A program made the position numbers and the translations under genes. Source: Sarcophilus harrisii (taxonomy: Eukaryota > Chordata > Mammalia > Dasyuromorphia > Dasyuridae). Taken from it: a DNA stretch of 64,000 nt. How positions within the stretch are numbered: the stretch's first letter is position 1; every line of letters starts with the position of its first letter. Location of the stretch: contig NC_045427.1 of assembly GCF_902635505.1 (NCBI RefSeq), positions 56,880,539 to 56,944,538 on the forward strand. The letters run 5' to 3'. The notes under the pieces are model-generated. The model saw only the letters and a program-made list of their open reading frames with translations. It was not told the origin of the DNA and made no database searches. Shown here piece by piece: positions 57,640-64,000 of this stretch.

Positions 57640-58110
57640 GCATTCAGCTTAAGGGGAACTGGGGAAAGGCCTCCTGCACAAGATGCAACTTTTAGACTCA
57701 AGAAAGCCTGAGAACTAGGAGGTAGAAATGAAGAAGGAAATGGTTCCCAAGCAAAAGGGACAGCCAGCAAAAATGGCAAGTCAGGAGAGACATCACATAC
57801 AAAACCCAGCAAGGAGGGGGCCAGAGAATGAGGGGGAGGGGCAGAATTATGGTGTAAAAAACTGAGGAGATGGGAAGGACTCTGAAGAGAAGATTTTACA
57901 TTGGATCCTAGAAGTTATAGAATTGATTGAAAAAAGGAGTAACTTGGTTATATTTTTGCTTTAGCAAGATCTATTTAACAGTCAGTGGAGAGTGGACTAA
58001 AGTGGGGAGACACTTGAAGCAGGGAGACCCAGTAGAGGCTGTTGCAATCATCCAGGCCTTCAGCAGAGTCAGAGTAGAGAAATGGGGGATTGAAGGGAGA
58101 TGTTTGGAAG
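57640..58110 (+). repeat. dispersed mammalian repeat, family not named
   Basis: Starts beside the L1 target site with 'gcatttattaaggcattcag' and continues with 'acattggatcctagaagtta', 'gggagacacttgaagcaggg' and 'gttgcaatcatccaggcc'. Related to 12835 and 24095. Split from its first bases by the L1 at 57405. Confidence 0.4.
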
Positions 58111-58319
58111 GTTGGCGACTGAAGGGCCCCTGAGAAGGCCAGGATGGCACCCACTGCATCCCTGGCTTCAGCAGCTGTTCTCTGTGGGGTGAGAGAAGCA
58201 GGACTCCAGGCTGAAAGCCTGGGCAGCACCTTCAGCAGTGACACAGGAGTGAGGATGGGGAGAGTGGGGGGGAGCAGATGGGAATGAGATGCCCAGCAGA
58301 TAAAAAAGTTTGAGGCCAC

Positions 58320-58404
58320 AGGTCAGAACAGTTAGGAAGACCTTTGTGGGACTCTGGCTAAGACACTTAACCCTGCCTTCTCCAGTTTCCTTTACAAATT
58401 AAGC
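58320..58404 (+). mobile_element. SINE scrap at the insertion point of the inverted copy
   Basis: 'gactctggctaagacactta', 'accctgccttctccagtttc' resembles a SINE core. It ends at the breakpoint of the inverted duplication. Confidence 0.45.
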
Positions 58405-59098
58405 ATCACTGGATCCAGAGGGGCAGAGGAGATCCCCAAGGGAGAGGATGGTGGGAAAGGAGACGAGGGGAACCCAGCCATGCTTAGCTGACAGGACCTG
58501 CCTGGAGACCCAGCAAGGGAGACAGAGGGAGGAAGGAGACCAGGAGACAACAGGCTTATACTCACAAGTCAGCCCCGGGCCTGGCACTGCCATGCTTGTG
58601 TTCTCCGTTCTGGGCAGTGCCTGCATGGAGCATACCCTCATGAAGAGCAGCCCGCTCAGGCCAGGCTCCGTCTGGGCTAACCCCACCTCAGGGCTCCTCT
58701 TCCAGGCCATTCCTGGGGAAGCTTGGTCACACTAGGAACAGTGGCCCCTGCGGCCTCCATTTACCAGTTGCCATGGTGGCATCTGCCCTGCCGAGGGCTC
58801 TTTCCCTGCTTTCTTGGGGTCTGCAAACTGGCCTCGCCTGGGTGAGAAAGTTCCCTGGTCCTTCTGGGCCCTCTTTTCCCCGGGCTTTGGAGGAACCTGG
58901 GCATCTGGCTGTGGAAAGCAGCAAGCAGCCAGGGCGGAGAGGGGAGAAGGGAAGCTGGGGTGTAACTGAGCAGGCTGGACGGCCTGGGGCACCCTCAGTT
59001 TCCCCTTTTGCACAATGGGATGGTTGTTCTCTGGGGCGTGAAGTCTACATCCCCTGACATCACCATTCATCATTGTGGGACCTTGGGTGGGTTGGATT
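58405..59098 (-). repeat. inverted segmental duplication, intron 4 copy
   Basis: Reverse complement of 31433-32133 at about 94% identity. Its left end stops inside L2 sequence (reads LSLGDLLCPSGSSDA on the - strand and then leaves the L2), and no L2 continues beyond it. This copy is therefore the derived one. No target duplication or A-tail seen. Confidence 0.9.
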
Positions 59099-59104
59099 CA
59101 GTGA

Positions 59105-59215
59105 TTATAAAGTCCCTTCACACTTGGCCCCATAATGTCTCTGAGCCTCAATCTTCTCATTTCTAAAAGCCCTGGGTAGGATTAAATGATTTCCAAAGTC
59201 TTCCCTAACTCGAGG
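59105..59215 (+). mobile_element. SINE 3' fragment
   Basis: 'tctctgagcctcaatcttct', 'catttctaaaagccctgggt' and 'ttccaaagtcttccctaac'. Confidence 0.5.
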
Positions 59216-59871
59216 AAAGGGTAAGAGAGCAAGAGATTAAGTCCAGAGCACAGGCTAGAACAGGAGCAAGCCGAGTTCCTCAGATGAGACAGCTGCTTTC
59301 TAGGATTTTCCCATGTCCTCATTCTCCCACACACTGTCATTCTGACACTGCTGCCCAGGTCTTTTCTCTGGGGTAGTTCCCGGTATCCACCCTCCCGAGC
59401 TCATGTTGGAGCAGCACGCTGGACCAGGAATAAGACTCTGTGGCAGCCGGGCAACAAGAATAGAGCGCCCTCGGCTTCAGGAAACTCGGCTGACCCCGTT
59501 GGGCAAGGCCTGAAGGAATACTGCAGCGGGCTCAGCCCATGCGGAGAAAGACCAGGGAGGAACCCTAAAGATTACATACTCCATCCCATCCCCCACATGA
59601 GAAGAGGTGACCCCAGGTCACACAGGTTGTAGGTGGCAAGGCCATGATGGGGGGTTGGGGGGAACCACTTGGAGTACGCACCAGAGCAGGCAGTCCAAAG
59701 TGACCACCGAAAGAGGAGACATGGGTTTGAGGAGGAAGGTGGCTACTCAAATGCCCTGAGCTCAGGCCAAAAGGGCCCCACTCCATGGCTCCCGAGCGCT
59801 CCCCAAATGTGGGGCGGGCCAGTAGGGATGGAACAGAACAATCAGCTCATCTGCCCCAATGTTGTTTCTAG
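59216..59871. other. intron 4 end, unique
   Basis: GC-rich, no repeat or exon recognised before exon 5. Confidence 0.4.
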
Positions 59872-59949
59872 GCCTACCTAGAGTCTTTCTACAAGTTCTG
59901 CGCTTTGCTGGGGGGCACCACTGCAGATGCCATGTGTCCCATCCTGGAG
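59872..59949 (+). CDS. ATP6V0D1: ATP6V0D1 exon 5, residues 188-213
   Basis: A 78-bp, 26-codon exon between a TTTCTAG acceptor and a GTGAGT donor, in phase 0 at both ends. It reads AYLESFYKFCALLGGTTADA then MCPILE. Ala in KFCAL replaces the human Thr as I recall it; the rest matches. Both flanking junctions are phase 0, so skipping it would keep the frame but remove 26 residues of the core fold. Confidence 0.97.
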
Positions 59950-60199
59950 GTGAGTGCCTCCTCGCCTCCCCGCCTCCCCCAGCTCTCTATTCTATGGTCC
60001 CAGGGAAGTCTTGACACTCAAGCCCTGCTTTTCCCCCTTAAGGCCACCCCCCAATGTCAGGGAATCATCCCAGAGGGAAGGGGAGTGGGGGAGCCAGGCT
60101 AGTCCCCATGGGGAGACTGGATTTACTAAAACAATCTGGTCCAGTGCTCACGAGTTTGCCATTCCAACCTCACTCCCAATGTGTGTTTGTCCATGCCAG

Positions 60200-60376
60200 T
60201 TTGAGGCCGACCGCAGAGCCTTCATCATCACCATCAATTCCTTTGGCACTGAGCTCTCCAAGGAGGACCGGGCCAAGCTGTTCCCACACTGTGGGAAGCT
60301 TTACCCTGAAGGCCTGGCCCAGCTGGCCCGGGCTGATGACTACGAGCAGGTCAAGACTGTAGCTGACTACTACCCA
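60200..60376 (+). CDS. ATP6V0D1: ATP6V0D1 exon 6, residues 214-272
   Basis: A 177-bp, 59-codon exon after a TGCCAG acceptor and before a GTGAGT donor, phase 0 at both ends. It begins [20 protein letters not shown] and ends [14 protein letters not shown]. Lys in HCGKL and Thr in VKTVA are conservative changes from the human Arg and Asn that I remember. Confidence 0.97.
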
Positions 60377-60685
60377 GTGAGTAGGGATGGGGGAGCCTCC
60401 CACCAGTGCCAGGGGCCCCAGCTCCCTCCTCACCCCTCCACCCTGAGAAAACAGTGAAACCCTTTTTTATTTCATCACCTTTCCTTCTCTCCCTTTCCTA
60501 TCTTCCTATGCCGTTGGGCCGTTATCACTCAAGGCCTGGTTCTGACCTTCACTGGCTTCCTCTGCCACAGCTTCCTCCTTCCTATCTTGTAACCAGGGTC
60601 ACCCCCTGCCTATCACCCTTCTCAGAACCACCTTCCCCCACTGAGATTTCCACCCTCCACATAACCCTCATTATTCTCCTTCTAG

Positions 60686-60763
60686 GAATACAAACTGCTC
60701 TTTGAAGGGGCTGGCAGCAATCCTGGAGATAAGACCTTAGAGGACCGATTCTTTGAGCATGAG
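60686..60763 (+). CDS. ATP6V0D1: ATP6V0D1 exon 7, residues 273-298
   Basis: A 78-bp, 26-codon exon after TTCTAG. It reads [20 protein letters not shown] then RFFEHE, apparently identical to the human protein. The donor GAG|GTAAAA lacks +5G, but intron 7 is only about 0.2 kb, which should ease exon definition. Confidence 0.97.
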
Positions 60764-60971
60764 GTAAAAGGATGTTCTGTGGCCCATCCCCCCTCCCCTC
60801 CCTACCAAAATACGGTTTTCCTGGCCCAAGGGAAAGGTGCTGGCCCAGGGCCGGGGGGCTGTTTGAGATGGGAACCTCTGCCTTCCCTGTTCTCGCCCTC
60901 CATGAGCCTCAGTCGGGGGTACCTGCCTTGGCCAGACGCCTCGGGCTCACCCCCTGCCTCTGCCCTGTCAG

Positions 60972-61133
60972 GTGAAGCTGAACAAGCTGGCCTTCCTCAA
61001 CCAGTTCCACTTTGGCGTCTTCTATGCCTTTGTGAAGCTCAAGGAGCAGGAGTGCCGGAACATTGTCTGGATCGCTGAGTGCATTGCCCAGCGCCACCGG
61101 GCCAAGATCGACAACTACATCCCCATCTTCTAG
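60972..61133 (+). CDS. ATP6V0D1: ATP6V0D1 exon 8, residues 299-351 and stop
   Basis: The final coding exon starts after TGTCAG and reads [20 protein letters not shown] through [16 protein letters not shown] to TAG. The C-terminal end matches d1 exactly. The stop lies about 790 bp upstream of the poly(A) signal. Confidence 0.97.
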   Translation: MKLNKLAFLNQFHFGVFYAFVKLKEQECRNIVWIAECIAQRHRAKIDNYIPIF

Positions 61134-61922
61134 CTCCCTCTTCTGACCCGTTTACTAGTCTTTGGCCATTCCGTGAGGCCCCCTGGGGAAGCACAGTGGG
61201 GTTCTGTGTATGGGCCCTTGTGGGCCCTTGGTACTGGGAAGGTGTATCTGTCACTGTCCTGGCTTGTTCCATATGCACCTAATGCTGATGAAGCAGGGCT
61301 CCCCCTTCTTTCCCTCCCCCACCCCTGCCCCCGACTCTAGCCTCAGGAACTATGTCAGGGCTGGAGTGGGGGCCTAGGAGCCTGGTATCAAAGCTGAGCC
61401 CCCCCCCCCCACAAGTAGCCTCAGTAACTTATGTGTTGTTAAAAACCCCCGTCCTGAGAGATGATACAGAGGTACCCCGTGCTGATGTTTACAGCTGTTA
61501 AAGGCGCCTGAGAAGCATGTGGTCACTTTGATACCCTCTTCTTCCCCCTCCTTCAGGAAAGCCAGCTCGACTGCCCCACAGGTTAGCTGGCTCTGCCAGC
61601 CCCTTTCCCCTTTCCCCACCCCCCCATGGAAAAGTGATAGCAGGTGTCAGAGGCAGGGGAGTACTCTGCATCGCCACCCCCCTCCCCAGCATACATGCAC
61701 CATGCATATAGACACCCGTGCCCAGGCCTCTCCACCAGCACAAGCCAGGGCACTGGCTCTGGACACTAAGGAGTCTTTCCCTCCCCCCTCAGCCAGGAGG
61801 CTTTGGTACAGAGGTCGGGGGGCTGTGTAGGCTCTCCGCTACCCACTGGGGTATCTCTCTTCTCTCCAATTCACCCTGAGTTTTTGTGTTTCTCCTAACA
61901 ATAAAGCTGCCCGTTCTGAGTC
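61134..61922 (+). other. ATP6V0D1: ATP6V0D1 3' untranslated region
   Basis: Sequence from the stop codon to the inferred cleavage site. It is pyrimidine-rich with a C run near 61400 and no recognised repeat. The end is set by the AATAAA at 61900 followed by a GT/T-rich stretch from about 61925. No earlier AATAAA was seen after the stop. Confidence 0.8.
61900..61905 (+). terminator. ATP6V0D1: ATP6V0D1 poly(A) signal AATAAA
   Basis: A canonical hexamer with a downstream GTGTCTTGTTCTTT element about 20 bp further on. Cleavage is inferred near 61920. Confidence 0.85.
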
Positions 61923-63204
61923 CAGTGTCTTGTTCTTTAGCTCTGCTCAAGGCATGTGGGCTCAATGTAAGCACTGCCCTCTATTGTGGTCCTCGGCTTG
62001 AGGATCTGAGACATCCGTTGGGCACCCCAGCCTCCTTTCTGAAGGTTCTGAGTCCATGGGATATCGAGAAGGGAAAGGTGTCCAACTCTGATGGAGCTTC
62101 CTTGCCTCCCTCCCCAAACCAGTTTAAGATGGAGATCCCTCATCCGCCATTACACTTTGTCCCTGAGAAAGGGCTTTTTCCCCAGAGCCAGGACCATTTC
62201 ACTGTTGTGATTTGTCCTGTAGCGAATGCTCACCTCCTGTGCCTGGAGCAAAGACCAAAGGTCTCAGGAAGCTGTAGGCTAGGGCTGGGGGGCAAGCCCT
62301 GCCTCTGGCCTGGAGAGTAGGGTTGTCAGTGGCTAGCCAAGGGCAAGGACTCGAGCACCTCCCCTGCTACAAGATAGAGACAGGAAAGACCTGTCAGTCT
62401 GGCTCTGTCCTCCCCACCCTGAAAACACCTCACCTGGCATCGAGCTGGGCACAAGCTCTACCAAAAGGGCCCTGATGCCCACAAGAAGTTGGGCACCTGG
62501 GTTAAGAGCAAGGCTTGATAGAGAACCTTCCACAATCTTAATGGGAAAGGATCTAGCTAACCCCCATTTCCCCTTACCCTCTACAAGAACCACACTCCCA
62601 ACCCCACCCAGAGCCTGGATGTCCTCAGGCACCAATCACCAGTGTCTCATGGCCCCCGTCACAGCAGACCCCCCCCCCTCCAGATCGGGAGCATCAGGCT
62701 TGCCCAGTTACACTTGGACAGTGGAGCCTCTGGGATTCCCTGCCAGTGTTATTTACTGAGTGCCCCAGGTACCCAGGGATAGGGAGGCAGAGTGGAGGCC
62801 AGAACACTTGGGGTCTGGTCCTCTCCCTGATGCACAGGGCACCATGACCACCAAGTGCCCCATCTTGGGCTGCTGAGGAACTCAGATCTGAACAGATTGG
62901 TAAAAGGGTCTTCTGATGCTGGCTTCCTCCCCCTCTCCTCTGTGGCTGTTCCATGAGAGGCTGAGCTTGGGTGGTCCCAGCCTGCCTAAGTGCAGGGAGA
63001 GGCTGGTCCTCTAAAGAGACAAGTCCTGCTAAAGACTGTGCAGTGGATTCTCGGTGCTAGGGGAGATGGGAGAAGCCCTGCCTTGCTGCAAGCTAGCCAG
63101 CACACCCACAAACCCTGGTCCTTAGAATCCTAGTCCCTCCTGTAAGGCCGGAGACAGCCTCAGTGTCACTCACGACCCTGGGAACACGGCCATCAAAAGT
63201 GGAC
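61923..63204. other. intergenic between ATP6V0D1 and HSD11B2 3' ends
   Basis: About 1.3 kb of GC-rich sequence with no recognised gene or repeat. Confidence 0.5.
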
Positions 63205-63337
63205 AAAGCAGCTGCTCCCTGGGCAAGTCACTTCATCCTGATTGCCAGGAAGGAGGGAAGGAAAGAGAGGGAGGGAAGAAGGAAAAAAGGGAGGGAAGGA
63301 GGAAGGGAGGGAATGGAGAGGAGAGAAAGAAAGAAAA
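63205..63337 (+). mobile_element. SINE 3' remnant with (GGAA)n tail
   Basis: 'ccctgggcaagtcacttcat' and 'cctgattgcc' are a SINE core end. The following GGAA/GGGA run (63248-63335) is its expanded tail. It lies just downstream of the HSD11B2 cleavage site. Confidence 0.7.
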
Positions 63338-63354
63338 AATGCTCGGACCACTTG

Positions 63355-63932
63355 TAGGAGAAATAAAAATTCCAGTTTATTCATGTATTTTCAAAGTGAC
63401 AATCAGTTGGGAGGCGGGGTGGTGGAGAGGATACAGCCGAGCCTGCAGCTCTAAGGAAGGGTTCTAATTCTTGAGCCAGCCAAGATGTGGTTGGAATTAA
63501 CCCTTCAGATCCCAGCACCTCGGAAAACCTTCCTTTCGCGGAGATTCGGCCAGGCCCAGCCTTGGGGTCCCTCCGGCAGCTCTGAGGGCTGGGTGCAGAA
63601 GAAGGCTCCGGAGACACCGCCGTGGAAGGGGCCACTCGGCCGGAGACAGGGCAACATCTGGATTTGCCGGCCGTGCCCACACGCTGAATCGGGAGGCGAA
63701 AGGAGGCTTGGAAGGGACCTTCCAGGGAGGATATGGAATCCAAACCGGCTCCTTTATTAGAAGGAAAGGGCTCGGAGGGGGATGCAGCGTCCAAGGTCCG
63801 CGGGGAGAGGGAAGGAAAGCTGAGCTTCGCACCGATCTTCTGACTCCCGGGTCTCTCCCGAGCGCTCTCCCTCACCCCCGCCGGGTCCGGGGCAGGCGAC
63901 TCCCCCGCGCGGCCCTGGCCACTGTCCCGCGG
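63355..63932 (-). other. HSD11B2: HSD11B2 3' untranslated region
   Basis: From the HSD11B2 stop to the inferred cleavage site, about 575 bp and GC-rich near the stop. It is not overlapped by the ATP6V0D1 3' UTR; about 1.4 kb separates the two 3' ends. Confidence 0.7.
63376..63381 (-). terminator. HSD11B2: HSD11B2 poly(A) signal (AATAAA on - strand)
   Basis: TTTATT on the + strand is AATAAA on the - strand, 552 bp past the stop codon. It is followed on that strand by a T-rich stretch and a GTGGTC element. This fits the 3' end of HSD11B2. Confidence 0.7.
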
Positions 63933-64000
63933 TCACTGGGATTTGGGCTGGCTCTGGGTGAGGGCCGGCGGCCGCAGGGCCCGGGGCAGGGGGTGGCTGA
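63933..64000 (-). CDS. HSD11B2: HSD11B2 3' end of last coding exon (partial)
   Basis: Read on the - strand from the window edge, the frame gives (I)SHPLPRALRPPALTQSQP... and then TGA at 63933-63935. Human 11-beta-hydroxysteroid dehydrogenase 2 ends with ISHCLPRALQPGQPG..., so the SH-LPRAL motif and the position next to ATP6V0D1 identify it. The enzyme is an NAD-dependent, ER-bound short-chain dehydrogenase that inactivates cortisol in mineralocorticoid target tissue. Only the variable C-terminal tail is visible, about 21 residues, and it looks shorter than the human tail by some 17 residues. Catalytic parts lie outside the window. The DNA is CpG-rich. Confidence 0.85.
   Translation of the reverse strand, partial: SHPLPRALRPPALTQSQPKSQ

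Larger units (their letters stand above)
1..61922 (+). other. ATP6V0D1: ATP6V0D1 transcription unit (exon 1 lies upstream)
   Basis: This is the part of the ATP6V0D1 primary transcript that falls in the window: intron 1 (3' part), exons 2-8 and the 3' UTR. Joined, the seven coding exons give 308 residues. Adding the 43 residues that exon 1 encodes in human restores 351, the family length. Subunit d sits on the proteolipid c-ring of the V0 sector and couples it to the rotating central stalk of V1, so it is needed for ATP-driven proton pumping into lysosomes, endosomes and secretory vesicles. The d1 isoform is the widely expressed one. Against my memory of human d1 only about five conservative substitutions appear, which excludes a decayed or processed copy. 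Exon 1 was looked for in the first 16.4 kb and not found. Confidence 0.96.

Noticed and set aside
58405-59098. Retrocopied transcript in intron 4
   Set aside because: No A-tail, no target duplication and no exon junctions; the copied DNA is intronic and antisense to the gene.
16446-61133. Processed pseudogene of ATP6V0D1
   Set aside because: Introns, canonical splice dinucleotides and an intact frame throughout show the real gene.
1-64000. Endogenous retrovirus, LTR or other capsid-bearing element
   Set aside because: No LTR pair, primer-binding site or gag/pol/env-like region was noticed. The retroelement sequence found is LINE or SINE.
1-64000. CRISPR array, phage or bacterial operon
   Set aside because: The simple repeats are microsatellites and the genes are spliced vertebrate genes; nothing prokaryotic is present.

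Overview
This is about 64 kb of vertebrate nuclear DNA, almost certainly from a marsupial. The interspersed repeats point there: tRNA-derived SINEs of the marsupial MAR1/WSINE/MIR-Mars kind, a SINE with an RTE-type tail, several L1 3'-end families known from marsupials, an ORF1-only L1 (HAL1), and many old L2, CR1/L3 and hAT remnants. I cannot fix the species; an Australian dasyurid-like animal is only a guess.

One gene dominates. Seven coding exons on the + strand (16446 to 61133) encode residues 44-351 of V-type proton ATPase subunit d1 (ATP6V0D1). All junctions are in phase, and the length is exactly that of the human protein (351 aa) once the missing exon 1 (43 codons, upstream of the window) is added. 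Intron 1 fills the first 16.4 kb, intron 2 is 29.4 kb, intron 3 is 2.4 kb and intron 4 is 11.1 kb. Exons 5-8 are packed into 1.3 kb before a ~0.8 kb 3' UTR with an AATAAA at 61900. At the right edge, on the - strand, lie the last 21 codons and the 3' UTR of HSD11B2. It converges on ATP6V0D1, as in human chromosome 16q22.1, so the therian order is kept.

Layout: 1-7.4 kb is a nest of antisense L1; 8-10.5 kb is a sense L2 carrying a SINE and DNA-transposon pieces; 11-35 kb is a mosaic of SINEs, L2, L3 and single-copy intron sequence; 36-41.5 kb is a HAL1/L1 nest; 42.8-47.3 kb around exon 3 is rich in antisense CR1/L3; 48.7-59.9 kb (intron 4) is GC-rich, poor in L1 until 56 kb, and contains several copied non-transposon segments.

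The most notable structure is a ~0.7 kb segment of intron 2 (31433-32133) present again, inverted and about 94% identical, in intron 4 (58405-59098). The two copies bracket exons 3 and 4. The intron 2 copy runs unbroken into an L2 element, while the intron 4 copy ends inside the same L2 sequence, so intron 2 is the likely donor. Intron 4 also holds two direct duplications and a 49-bp-arm inverted repeat, and so behaves as a local duplication hot spot. No RNA gene, CRISPR array, intact transposon, retrovirus or LTR element was recognised, and no wholly new coding system is supported.
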